Positions 8,988 through 18,006 of a stretch of 64,000 nucleotides of DNA are shown here, piece after piece (positions within the stretch are counted from its first letter, which is position 1; each line of letters begins with the position of its first letter). This DNA comes from Phenylobacterium aquaticum (GTDB lineage: Bacteria; Pseudomonadota; Alphaproteobacteria; Caulobacterales; Caulobacteraceae), in NCBI RefSeq assembly GCF_022695515.1, contig NZ_JALDPT010000009.1, forward strand, positions 1-64,000, in the 5' to 3' direction. The notes below the pieces were generated by a model. It made no database searches, was not told the origin of the DNA, and was given only the letters and a program-made list of their open reading frames with translations. The position numbers were made by a program, and so were the translations under genes.

Positions 8988-9565
8988 GGTCAAGCGGCTA
9001 TGATGATCATAGGCCGCAGGCTAAGGTCAGACCCCGCCGCCCGCCGGAGACACCCGCCCTGCCGTCCCAGGATCTTCCAGACACCCTCTGCCCGATCGCC
9101 CGCTCCACCAGTCGGGTGGGCGACAAGTGGTCCCTGCTCATCATCCGCGAGCTGTTCATGGGCGTGTCGCGGTTTCAGGATCTGCTGGCCCAGACGGGGG
9201 CGACGCCCCAGCTGCTGACGGCGCGGCTGAAGCAGCTGCAGGCGGATGGGCTGATCGAGCGGCGCGCCTATTCCGAGCGGCCCCTGCGGTTCGAATACCG
9301 GCTAACCGCCATGGGGCTCGACCTGATGCCGATCATCCTGGCGTTCCGGGCCTGGGGCGAAACCTGGTGCAAGACGCCCGAGGAGGGCGTGGCGGTGCGT
9401 ATGTTCCACAACAGCTGCCGGACCGAACTGGAGCTGGATGGCCGCTGCCCGACCTGTGGGGTCACGGTCCCCTGGACGGAGACCCACGGTCTGCCCAACC
9501 CCGCCTATCTGGAGGAACGGATGCAACGGGCGGCGGCGGCCGCCCGGAGCGTCAGCGAGCCTTGA
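8975..9565 (+). CDS. HxlR-family transcriptional regulator
   Basis: Winged-helix DNA-binding protein. The HxlR core starts at about residue 35 of this model (LCPIARSTSRVGDKWSLLIIRELFMG) and continues with RFQDLLAQTG, LLTARLKQLQADGLIERR and the wing FEYRLTAMG. A C-terminal tail contains a CxxC pair (GRCPTCGVTVPW), found in part of the family and possibly metal binding. The start is uncertain. ATG 8975 overlaps the first palindrome and gives 196 residues, while homology alone would support a start about 30 residues later, where only CTG codons are available. It is divergent from the FAD oxidoreductase and probably represses both that gene and itself. Confidence 0.85.
   Translation: MIFIGSSGYDDHRPQAKVRPRRPPETPALPSQDLPDTLCPIARSTSRVGDKWSLLIIRELFMGVSRFQDLLAQTGATPQLLTARLKQLQADGLIERRAYSERPLRFEYRLTAMGLDLMPIILAFRAWGETWCKTPEEGVAVRMFHNSCRTELELDGRCPTCGVTVPWTETHGLPNPAYLEERMQRAAAAARSVSEP
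8998..9012. promoter_or_regulatory. Palindromic operator 2 (HxlR site candidate)
   Basis: CTATGA-TGA-TCATAG, identical arms and spacer length to the site 25 bases to the left. Two such copies in one divergent intergenic region strongly suggest cooperative binding by the adjacent HxlR-family dimer. Confidence 0.75.
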
Positions 9566-9572
9566 ACGGGTT

Positions 9573-9602
9573 CGGCCCCGGACGAGCGGTCATCCGGGGC
9601 CG
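9573..9602. terminator. Bidirectional hairpin terminator
   Basis: Perfect 10-bp stem CGGCCCCGGA / TCCGGGGCCG with a 10-base loop, between the convergent HxlR gene and the metalloprotease gene. There is no long U tract. Confidence 0.6.
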
Positions 9603-9634
9603 AGGTTTCCTGCCGGGAGCTTGGGGCGGGAAGT

Positions 9635-12087
9635 CTAGAGGTCGTCCATCCAGTCGGTCTCGGCGCCGATCGGCATGCCGGGCGGGACGGAGGGGGCGCG
9701 GGGCGCCTTGGCCAGTTCCTTTTCCAAGAGGGCGTCGTCGCCCAGCGTGCGGGCCAGGCTGCGGCTCCAGCCGCCGTCGGGCCGGCCCCGCCCTTGGCGA
9801 ACTGATCGGCCAGGGCCGCCAGCCTTGAATTGAGCGCGGCGGCCACGTCCGGCGACGTATCGGGGTCGTGGGCGGCCTGGGCGATCGCCATCACCGCACG
9901 ATAGGCGATGCGGCGCTGGAGGTCAGTCTTGCGGGTCTCGACGGCGGTCGTCAGTACACGGTCGATCAGCTCGTCGAGGCCGAGCGCGCTGGCGTCGCGG
10001 CGGTGCTGTTCGAACACCCGCGTCAGACGTGGGGGCGCCAGCAGCGTGTCGAGCGTCACCCGGGCCCCCACGTCAGCCGCCACCAGCGGATCGAACGCCG
10101 CGGCCCCGGCGTTGGCGAAGACTTCGATATCGGACTGGCGGTCCGGCGCGCCGTTGATGCCGGCCGACAGCAGGCCGACCAGGGCGTCGGGGACCTCCAG
10201 CTGGTCCGCCGCCAGGGTTCCCATCAGGGCGTCGAGCGCCGCGCGCTGGGTGGCGGGCGCGACCGGCTTGGCCGGGGGCGTGCCGTCGCCCTTGACCGCA
10301 TAGACGTAGTCCACGCCCCCGATCATCTTGGCGGTGGCGTCGACCTGGTAGCGGTGCAGCAGCCAGATCGGCACGAAGCGGCGGCGCAGGGCGGCGACCG
10401 GCTCATTGGGCAGCAGAGCGTTCTGGCCGAAGCGGGCGATGGCGGCCTTGCGCACGCCCATCATGCGGGTGAGCTCCATGGCCGGATCGGGACCATTGTC
10501 CCACATGCTGCCCCAGGGATTGGGGGTGTCCGGCGCGCGGCCGTCGATGTCGGTGATGTAGCGGACCCCGGCCTTGACCGAGGCCTCGACCTTCTTGCGC
10601 GCCTCGGCCTCGGGATCGACGCCGGGCGCAGCCTGGCCGTAGAGCCAGTCGACGGTGAACTTGTCCCAGGCGCCGATGTCGCGGGCATAGGCGTCGGTGA
10701 GGTCCGGCGCGCCATCGACCAGGCCGATCTTGGGGCCCGGATAGTCCATGACCGAGATGCGACCCTGGGTGCTGGCGGCGAAGTTGTGCATGAAGCCCAG
10801 CGCATGGCCGACCTCGTGGGCGCCCAGCTGGCGCAGGCGGGCGAGGGTCACCTCCACCGGATCATTGGGTCCGCCCTTGCCGAGCTTGTCGGTCCCGACC
10901 AGGCCCTCGAAGATGATCATGTCCTGGCGCGAGCGCAGGGAGCCCAGGACGACGTTGCCCTTGAGGATCTCGCCCGTGCGCGGGTCGGTGATCACCTGGC
11001 CATAGGACCAGCCGCGGGTGGCGCGGTTGCTCCAGTTGACGAAGTTGTAGCGCACGTCGAGGGGATCGACGCCGGGCGGCAGCAGCTTGGCCTGGAAGCC
11101 GTCGATGAAACCGGCGGCGTCAAAGGCCTGGGACCACCAGCCCACGCCCTCGATCAGGGCGGTGCGGATCGGCTCGGGCGCGGCCGGGTCGATATAGAAG
11201 ATGATCGGCTTCTTGACCTTGGAGCGCGGGGCAGTGGGGTCGACCTTCTCCAGCCGGAAGCGGTTGGCCAGCTGGTAGACGACGTTCTCGCTGAGCGGGG
11301 TCCCGAAATCCACGATCTGGGTCGAGAAGCCGCCGGTGCGCGGGTCGAAGCGGCGCGGGACGTAGCCCGGCTCCGGCAGGCGGACCAGGGAGTGGTGGAC
11401 CACGAAGCTGATCTGGCGGGCGTCGGGCGCCAGGCTGTTCACCTCGCCGGTCGGGGTGTCCGACTGGTAGGTCTGCAGGGCCTCCAACTCGATATTGTCG
11501 GGGAAGACCTTGACGGCCGAAAGGTCCGGGGCGCTGAGATTGTCGGCGAGCTTGAAGCCCTTGGCGCCGCTTTCGGCCAGCTCCGGTCCGATGCCGATGA
11601 CGTCGCGGGTGAGGAACGGGGCGATGTCGATGGTCACCCGGCCGTCAGCCTCGCTGGAGACGATGTCGCCCATCCAGGCCGTGGTGATCGGGAAGCTGTC
11701 GCGGGCCGAAGCCTGTTCGGCCGGCGAGCCGCCGGTGGCGCGGAACCGGGGGTTCTCGAACTGGATCGCGACCTTCTTGCCGTAGCGGCGGAAGACCATG
11801 AGGCGGCTGGGGCCCTGCATGCCGCGGTCGAGGCGCATGTTGGGCGAGCCGATGCCGGTGCGCAGGCTGGTCGCATAGATGAAGCGGCCCAGGACGCCGT
11901 CGGCGCCGGGGGCCGGCAGGGTGACGAGGATCTTGCCCGCGGTCGTGTCGATGCGGACCGGCAGGAGGCCGGTCATCAGAGGGGCGGCCGGGGCGGCGGC
12001 GGGCGGGCTGGCGGCGAGGGCCGGGGCGGAGATCAGGGCCGAAGAGGCCAGCAGGGCGCAGAGGGCTGCGCGCAATCCACGTGTCAT
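9635..12087 (-). pseudogene. Secreted zinc-dependent metalloprotease (DUF5117/DUF5118 type), frameshifted near 9780
   Basis: Starts at ATG 12087 with a signal peptide (about residues 1-25, ending ALAASPPA). A long N-terminal region precedes HEVGHALGFMHNF at about residues 422-434, an extended metzincin-like zinc site (HExxHxxGxxH). Such proteins are periplasmic or secreted and their substrates are unknown. Near the 3' end the frame breaks. The +1 register reads DGGWSRSLARTLGDDALLEKELAKA and ends in DWMDDL at stop 9637-9635, a natural C-terminus, while the uncorrected frame runs on through the terminator to about 9505. Adding one C to a GGCCC run at 9779-9781 repairs it. It lies 88 bases downstream of a TonB receptor gene on the same strand, with a hairpin between. 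Confidence 0.82.
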
Positions 12088-12127
12088 CGAATCTCCCCGG
12101 AAACGCTTATTTCGGTACTGAATACAT

Positions 12128-12155
12128 CCGCCCCGGCGTTCTCACACCGGGGCGG
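12128..12155 (-). terminator. Hairpin between TonB receptor and metalloprotease genes
   Basis: Perfect 9-bp GC stem (CCGCCCCGG / CCGGGGCGG) with a 10-base loop, just after the receptor stop. It could be an intrinsic terminator or an mRNA-stabilising hairpin between two co-oriented genes; there is no U tract on this strand. Confidence 0.5.
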
Positions 12156-12175
12156 GCCGTCACTCTCCTCAGACT

Positions 12176-15010
12176 TTAGAATTCCATCCGGACGCCGACC
12201 CGGAAGACCCGGCCCATGACGTCGTAGAGACTGCGGTTGGTCTGCAGGTACCCGACCGTGTTTTCCGCCCCGAGATTGGCGGGGTTGGAGGTCAGGACCG
12301 GATCCTTGTTCAGGACGTTCTTGATCGAGACATAGGCCTCGCCGCTGACGTCGCGGACCGTGAAGGCGTAGGAGGCCGACAGGTCGAGATAGGCGGCGCC
12401 GTCGATGTGGTTGTCGTTGATCGTGTAGTAGGGCGAGACGCTGGCCGGGCAGTTCGAGGTGCACTCGGTATAGGCGTTGGAGACCACACCGGCGCTGACG
12501 CCGCGGACCGTCACGTCGAAGGTCCAGGGCTCGATCTTGTACATGGCCGTCAGGCGGTAGATCCAATCGGGCGTCGAGCTGGTGTTGGCGCCGGCCAGAT
12601 TGATGTGGGTGACGCCGTCGTCGGTGACGTTCTCGATATAGTGGGTGCCCTGGGCGCGCAGGCTCAGATCGCCCTTCAGCGGCTCATAGAGATCCTCGAG
12701 GTGCACGCGGTAGGAGGCCTCCACGTCCAGACCGCGGGCGATCATCTTGTTGAGGTTGGCGTAGTACAGGTTGATCGTGCTGAGCGTCGTGCCGGTATAG
12801 ACGAGCTGATTGCAGTAGCTGTTGATCTTGTTGATGTAGCAGTAGTCGGCGACCTGCTGGGCGGTGACGAAGCTGATCACCCCGTCGACCTGGATGTCGT
12901 AATAGTCGACCGAAGCCTGGAAGCCCGGCAGGAAGCGCGGCTTGACCACCACGCCGATCCCGTAGCCGTCGGCCACTTCCGGCTGGGCGTCGGGATTGCC
13001 CTGCAGGTTCTGGACGAAGGCGGTGGCGACGCCGTTGATGTTGACCGAGTTCGAGCGGGCCGTGCCGGTGTCGTAGAGCTCGCTCATATTGGCCGCGCGG
13101 ATGTCGCGCGACTTCGACGCCCGGAAGGTGATGTCGTCGATCGGGGTGTAGGTCAGGCCGGCCTTCCAGGTGGTCACGCCGCCGGAGGTGGAATAGTCGG
13201 TGTAGCGGGCCGCGCCGTTGAAATCCAAGCCCTTGAGGATCGGGACCAGGACTTCGACATAGGCTTCCTTGACGTCGTATTCGCCCTTGGTGACCTTGAA
13301 GTTGCCGTACTTCCAGCCGCTCGCCTGGTACTCGGTGGGCACGAAGCCGCCCATCTGCTCCTTGCGGTATTCGGCGCCGACGGCCAGCGAGATCGGACCG
13401 GCCCAGCCCTGGAGGCTGTTGGTCCGCAGGTTGATCGCCGTGACGTCCTGCTTGAAGTCCTGGTCGCGATAGGGCGTGCCGAGCACATAGGCGAGCGCCG
13501 CGGCGCTGGCGACGCCGACCCCGAAGCGGTTCAGCGGCACGCAGCCATTGGTCGGATTGGTCAGGGTCGAGCGGCAGACGATCGCCCCGGTGGTCGGATT
13601 GACCACCGCGTCGGTGGCGAGCGCCAGGCGGGCGGTGTTCCAGGTCGCGGTCAGGGACTCGTGGGTCTGGGTCTCGCCGTGCTGGTAGTAGCCGTCCCAG
13701 TCAAAGGCCAGGCCGAAGGCGTCGAAGTCGCCCTTGGCGCCGACCACATAGCGCTGAGTCTCACGCTCCATGGCGCTGCCCGAGGCGGGCATGTCGGCGT
13801 TGCTGGTCCCCATGGTGAAGGACTTCAGGCCGAGCGCCGTCATCTGGGTCTTGATCGAGGTCGGCAGATAGGCGTTGTCGGCCTGGATGACGATCCCGGT
13901 CTGGGTCGGGTTGATGTAGTAGGAGAGACCCTTGTACTTGGCGTAGGACCCTTGGGCGAAGACCTGGACGTGGTCGGTCAGGTCATAGCTGACGCGGCCG
14001 AAGACGCTGTCGCGATCCTCGTCGGGCGCCAGGCTGTTGGTGCCGTTCATGCCGGAGGACGAGTACTTCCAGTCGCCGCCGATCATCCACTGGCCGGTCA
14101 CCTGGCCATAGGCCAGCTGGTTCACCGAGCCGTTGACGCCGAAATAGGTGCCCTTGAGGGCGGTGTTGGTGATCAGGCCGCCGGGCGTATAGGCCGAGAT
14201 CCCGACATTGTGGGAGACCACGTAATAGGGCAGGCCCGCCGTGGTGGTGTCGGGATTGCGGACGGCGAAATAGCCGGTCTTGTTCCAGTCGCGACTGTAA
14301 TAGTGGACGCCTTCCTGGCGAACCCGTTCAGCGCTGAACAACACGTGGCCGCGCTTGTCGGCGAAGCCGCCGCCGGCGGTGATGTTGAACTTGGAGTTCG
14401 GGTTGTCGCCATAGGTGGTCTCGCCGTATTCGGCGGTGGCCTTCACCCCGGTGTAGTCCTTGTCGAGGATGAAGTTGACCACCCCGCCGACAGCGTCGGA
14501 GCCGTAGGCCGAGGAGGCGCCGCCGGTCACCACTTCCACCCGGCTGATCAGGGCCTGGGGGAAGGTGTTGGTGTCGACCTGGCCGGTCGAGGCGGAGACC
14601 ACCGAGCGCTGGCCGTCGAACAGCACGAGCGTCCGGCCCGTGCCGAGCGCGCGCAGGTTCAGGGCGCTGATCCCGGCGGCGCCGTTCGACAGGCTGCCCG
14701 AGGAGTTGGAGGCCGTGGTGCTGCCGGCGATGGACGGCAGGGTGTTGACGAAGTCGGCGATGTTGGCGGCCGCGGCGGCCTTGATCTCGTCGGTGCCCAG
14801 CACGTTCACCGGGGTGGGGGCGTCATAGCCGTCGCGCACCACCCGCGAGCCGGTGACCAGCACTTCCTCGACCACCGCTTCGCCCTTGTCGGCGGCGGCG
14901 TCGGCCGCGGCGGCGGTGTGGGCCGAGGCGAGCAGGGCGGCCAGGCTCGCGGTCGCAAGCGCGTAGCGGCGAAGGTTCGACTTCGGCCTCAGGTTCGTTG
15001 AATGTTGCAT
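12176..15010 (-). CDS. TonB-dependent receptor
   Basis: Outer-membrane active importer, 944 residues. It has a signal peptide (about residues 1-36, TAAAADAAADKG), then a TonB box region and plug (VVEEVLVTGSRVVRDGYDAPTPVNVLG; later SRVEVVTGGASSAYGSDAVGGVVNFIL), then a barrel ending in RVFRVGVRMEF with the terminal Phe usual for outer-membrane proteins. The plug wording (GASSAYGSDAVGGVVNFI) is that of the large Oar/BtuB-like receptors of Caulobacterales and sphingomonads. The neighbours are a secreted metalloprotease downstream and a divergent AsnC regulator, with an M20 amidohydrolase beyond. Together these suggest peptide or amino-acid conjugate uptake, which is inference only. The start at ATG 15010 has GGGGAAAACC as its ribosome binding site. 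Confidence 0.92.
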   Translation of the reverse strand: MQHSTNLRPKSNLRRYALATASLAALLASAHTAAAADAAADKGEAVVEEVLVTGSRVVRDGYDAPTPVNVLGTDEIKAAAAANIADFVNTLPSIAGSTTASNSSGSLSNGAAGISALNLRALGTGRTLVLFDGQRSVVSASTGQVDTNTFPQALISRVEVVTGGASSAYGSDAVGGVVNFILDKDYTGVKATAEYGETTYGDNPNSKFNITAGGGFADKRGHVLFSAERVRQEGVHYYSRDWNKTGYFAVRNPDTTTAGLPYYVVSHNVGISAYTPGGLITNTALKGTYFGVNGSVNQLAYGQVTGQWMIGGDWKYSSSGMNGTNSLAPDEDRDSVFGRVSYDLTDHVQVFAQGSYAKYKGLSYYINPTQTGIVIQADNAYLPTSIKTQMTALGLKSFTMGTSNADMPASGSAMERETQRYVVGAKGDFDAFGLAFDWDGYYQHGETQTHESLTATWNTARLALATDAVVNPTTGAIVCRSTLTNPTNGCVPLNRFGVGVASAAALAYVLGTPYRDQDFKQDVTAINLRTNSLQGWAGPISLAVGAEYRKEQMGGFVPTEYQASGWKYGNFKVTKGEYDVKEAYVEVLVPILKGLDFNGAARYTDYSTSGGVTTWKAGLTYTPIDDITFRASKSRDIRAANMSELYDTGTARSNSVNINGVATAFVQNLQGNPDAQPEVADGYGIGVVVKPRFLPGFQASVDYYDIQVDGVISFVTAQQVADYCYINKINSYCNQLVYTGTTLSTINLYYANLNKMIARGLDVEASYRVHLEDLYEPLKGDLSLRAQGTHYIENVTDDGVTHINLAGANTSSTPDWIYRLTAMYKIEPWTFDVTVRGVSAGVVSNAYTECTSNCPASVSPYYTINDNHIDGAAYLDLSASYAFTVRDVSGEAYVSIKNVLNKDPVLTSNPANLGAENTVGYLQTNRSLYDVMGRVFRVGVRMEF

Positions 15011-15466
15011 GGTTTTCCCCGGCTGCTTGTTCGTCAGTGAAGGCGGATTTCACCCCGCCGATGCTCGCCGCCCGCCCCCCGATACGAAGACAAAGCGACC
15101 CCCCGAGCGCCGAAAGACCGGCGCACTGCTTGTTCAATTCAGTCTCGAATTCCCGCCCGACCGATCCTTGCGAGTACGGATCAGTAAAACGCGCCGCCGG
15201 TGTTGCTCCCTGAGCGCTGCGACTGCAGCGCGGCGGCTCGCCCCTGTTTGTTCCCACCCCCGTGGACCGCCCGGTCAGAGCGGCGTACACCTGTGCGCAC
15301 GACGTACGCAGGAAGGCAGGGAGACATCTTTTCGTTGGGTGACGCCCATTTCCTGCCCGCCACATCCACACCTTAATCCGGCGTAAAATTTGGACTTGCG
15401 GAAAGCGGGTTTTCAGCGCCGAAAATGCATTTCTGCCGCCGATTTATGCACGGAGTTGGAAGTTCA
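15011..15466. promoter_or_regulatory. Divergent intergenic region, TonB receptor / AsnC regulator
   Basis: 456 bases without a gene. The right end is AT-richer than its surroundings. A TTTTC-N6-GAAAA inverted repeat lies at 15410-15425, about 40 bases before the AsnC start, and is a candidate autoregulatory site. I see no RNA gene in the rest; the short frames in it have no supporting features. Confidence 0.5.
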
Positions 15467-15967
15467 ATGTCGAAATCCGAACAGCTCGACCTGGATGACG
15501 TGGATTATCGGATCCTGAAGGAGCTTTGTGCGGATGGACGGGCGTCGGACGTCTGGCTTGGGGAGAAAATCAACCTCTCCTCGACCGCCGTGGCGCGCCG
15601 GCGCAAGAGCCTGGAGGAGCGTCAGGCGGTGCTCAGCTATTCGGCGAATCTGAACATGCCGATGCTGGGCTACAGCGTGGTGGTGTTCGTCGCTATCGAG
15701 CTGAGCTCCCAGGCGGAGAAGGCGTTGAACGAGTTTGAGCGGGAGGTGGTGAAGTGCCCCTCGGTCTCCTATTGCGGCTTCGTCTCGGGCGACACCGACT
15801 TCCTGATCATGCTGAACGTCGAGTCCTTCGAGGACTATGACCGGGTCTATCGCCGCGAGCTGTCGACCCTGCCGCATGTGGCCAAGATCCGCTCCAGCTT
15901 CGTGATGCGCGAGGTCGCCCGCCGCTCCACCCCGCCGGTGGTGTTCCAGGACAAGACCAGCGGCTGA
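15467..15967 (+). CDS. AsnC/Lrp-family transcriptional regulator
   Basis: 166 residues from ATG 15467, chosen over 15425 because GGAGTTGGAAG sits just upstream and the family normally begins close to the HTH. The N-terminal HTH is DVDYRILKELCADGRASDVWLG, then NLSSTAVARRRKSLEE; the RAM effector-binding domain follows (VVFVAIELSS, then VSYCGFVSGDTDFLIMLNVES). Lrp-type proteins bind amino acids and control amino-acid or peptide metabolism. The position between the TonB receptor and the M20 amidohydrolase suggests that it regulates them. The effector cannot be read from the sequence. Confidence 0.9.
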   Translation: MSKSEQLDLDDVDYRILKELCADGRASDVWLGEKINLSSTAVARRRKSLEERQAVLSYSANLNMPMLGYSVVVFVAIELSSQAEKALNEFEREVVKCPSVSYCGFVSGDTDFLIMLNVESFEDYDRVYRRELSTLPHVAKIRSSFVMREVARRSTPPVVFQDKTSG

Positions 15968-15995
15968 CGCCGCCGCTTCGCTGGCCCCGGAATCA

Positions 15996-16027
15996 GTTCG
16001 GGGAGGCGCTTGCGCACCTCCCCGAAC
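15996..16027. terminator. Bidirectional hairpin terminator
   Basis: Perfect 11-bp stem (GTTCGGGGAGG / CCTCCCCGAAC) with a 10-base loop, between the convergent asnC-like and M20 amidohydrolase genes. Confidence 0.65.
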
Positions 16028-16073
16028 CCAACCCGCGCCCAAGGGGATGGAAACGCGGGATCTCCGCGACGGC

Positions 16074-17669
16074 CTATTTCACATTGCCGTTGGGATACTG
16101 GATGCCGAGCTGCTCCAGATAGGTCCCGTACTTCTTGGGGTTATAGTAGAAGGGCTCCATCTTCGGGCGCAGCTTGGCCATGATGTCGGTGTTCAGCCAG
16201 ATCGCCGGCTTGTCGTCCTTGGTCAGGACCGGGTCGTACTTGGTGTCCTTCAGCTGGACGTTCTGGAAGTAGTCCTTGGCGTCGGCGACCAGCTTGGGCG
16301 TGGTCATGATGTCCAGCACGGTGAGCGCGACGGCCTTGGCGCCGACCACCACGCCCTTGTGGGCGATGGGCGTGGCCATCGCCATGGCCGAGGTCACGTT
16401 GTGGCCGATGGCGCCGGGGATGTTCGACGGATAGCGGATGGTGATGGTGGGCACGGTCCACATCACGTCGCCGATGTCGTCGGAGCCGCCGCCCATGGAG
16501 GGCCCGCGACCTTCAGGCGTGGAGAGCGGCGCGACCTCGGTGGCCAGGGGCTCAATCTTGAAGTGCTGGGCCGTCTGGACCCGCTTGGCGAAGATCTTGT
16601 CGTCCTCGCTCCACTGCGGCATGCCGACCGCCTTGATGTTGGCGTAGGCGGCCTCGGCGAGCGGCTTGTTGGAATAGTTGGGCGCGGCGTAGCCCAGGAC
16701 GTGGTGCTCGACCGTGGTGTCGGTGGCCATGGCCGCGGCGTCGGCGGTCTTGTTGCCGAGCTCATAGAGCTTGCGGATCGAGTCGAAGCTGTTCTCGCGG
16801 AAATAGTACCAGACCGAGGCGACGCCCGGGACGACGTTGGGCTGGCCGCCGCCATTGGTGATCACATAATGCGAGCGCTGGGTGAGCGGCAGGTGCTCGC
16901 GGCGGAAGTTCCAGGCGGTGTCCATGATCTCGACGGCGTCGAGCGCGCTGCGGCCGTCCCAGGGATCGCCGGCGGCATGGGCGGTCTTGCCGTGGAAGGT
17001 GTACTCCACCGAGACCATGCCGTTGTTGCCGCCCGGTCCCCAGCCGGTCGAGAAGTCGCGGCCGACGTGGGCGAAGATCGAGGCGTCGACGCCGTTGAAC
17101 ACCCCGTCGCGGGCGTAGAAGGCCTTGGTCGCCAGCAGCTCCTCGGCGACGCCCGGCCACAGCATGATGCGGCCGGGGATATGGTTCTTCTCCATGACGT
17201 CCTTGGCCGCCAGGGCCGCGACGATCATCAGGGGCATGCCGGAATTGTGGCCCTCGCCATGGCCGGGCGCGCCCTCGACCATCGGTTTGATGTCCGGAAT
17301 GCCGGGATATTGCGAGAGGCCGAGCAGGTCGTCGATGTCGCTGCCGAGCGCGACCAGCGGGCCGCCCGAGCCCCAGGTCGCCGTCCAGGCCGTGGGGATG
17401 CCGGCGACGCCGCGGGTGATCTTGAAGCCGTTCTTCTCGAGCACGCCGGTCAGATATTCCGAGGTGCGGAATTCCTGGAAGCCGGATTCGGAATAGGAGA
17501 ACACCTGGTCCACCATTTCCTGGACCATCTTGGTGCGGGCGTCGACATTGGCGATGGCCGCGGCCTTCATGGCCGGGGTCGTCTCCGCGTGGGCGGCCGC
17601 GGCCGGCAGGGCCAGGGCCGAGGCCATCAGGAGCGCCGCCAGCGGCCGGGTCTTAGCAGTGGTCTTCAT
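16074..17669 (-). CDS. Exported M20 amidohydrolase (AbgB/peptidase M20D-like)
   Basis: 531 residues from ATG 17669 (ribosome binding site GGGGGAAGAAC). A cleavable signal peptide of about 27 residues (LAALLMASALALPAAAAHAE) sends it to the periplasm. The M20 fold is clear: GPLVALGSDIDDLLG, APGHGEGHNSGMP at about 134-142 (metal His), GVAEELLATKAF (catalytic and metal Glu), a lid domain with FHGKTAHAAGDPWDGRSALDA, and a late SNIPGAIGHNVTSAMAM segment. The spacing resembles AbgB, the p-aminobenzoyl-glutamate hydrolase subunit, rather than the shorter aminoacylases. It probably cleaves an N-acyl or aryl amide of an amino acid. Divergent neighbours and direct repeats upstream hint at control by the AsnC protein. 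Confidence 0.88.
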   Translation of the reverse strand: MKTTAKTRPLAALLMASALALPAAAAHAETTPAMKAAAIANVDARTKMVQEMVDQVFSYSESGFQEFRTSEYLTGVLEKNGFKITRGVAGIPTAWTATWGSGGPLVALGSDIDDLLGLSQYPGIPDIKPMVEGAPGHGEGHNSGMPLMIVAALAAKDVMEKNHIPGRIMLWPGVAEELLATKAFYARDGVFNGVDASIFAHVGRDFSTGWGPGGNNGMVSVEYTFHGKTAHAAGDPWDGRSALDAVEIMDTAWNFRREHLPLTQRSHYVITNGGGQPNVVPGVASVWYYFRENSFDSIRKLYELGNKTADAAAMATDTTVEHHVLGYAAPNYSNKPLAEAAYANIKAVGMPQWSEDDKIFAKRVQTAQHFKIEPLATEVAPLSTPEGRGPSMGGGSDDIGDVMWTVPTITIRYPSNIPGAIGHNVTSAMAMATPIAHKGVVVGAKAVALTVLDIMTTPKLVADAKDYFQNVQLKDTKYDPVLTKDDKPAIWLNTDIMAKLRPKMEPFYYNPKKYGTYLEQLGIQYPNGNVK

Positions 17670-18006
17670 GTTCTTCCCCCACGGGTGTTGCAAAGCCCCG
17701 ACGCGCGCCGCCGCCCATTGGGCGAAATTGATACGCCGGTTTTCATCCCAAAATCGCCGAATGGCGACGAAAACTCGCTCAATGAAGACAAACCAGCATG
17801 ACAATCCGCGCGTGTAAACGCGAGGGCGTGCAAAATCGCCGGATGGTGCGAATTGACCGATCTCCAAGCGATTCCGTAGCGGCAGCTGCTTCTTTGCTGG
17901 TCGCACCGCTTCGCGGAAGACGAGGGTTGCGCACGAGCGGGCGGGCCCCTAACCCATCGCCAAGCATGGCGCCGAAGGCGGCGACGGCGCGCAGGGAGGC
18001 GCGAAC
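17670..18006. promoter_or_regulatory. Divergent intergenic region with 16-bp direct repeats
   Basis: 337 bases between the amidohydrolase and the SDR. Two near-identical direct repeats, CAAAATCGCCGAATGG (17749-17764) and CAAAATCGCCGGATGG (17831-17846), start 82 bases apart. They are candidate regulator sites, possibly for the AsnC-family protein. No RNA gene or convincing reading frame is visible. Confidence 0.5.

Noticed and set aside
9868..12219. 783-residue plus-strand open frame opposite the metalloprotease
   Set aside because: Same kind of antisense shadow; it also crosses the receptor terminator.
12407..15001. 864-residue plus-strand open frame opposite the TonB receptor
   Set aside because: Antisense shadow with Gly/Val/Asp-rich composition and no fold-like motifs; the receptor is certain.
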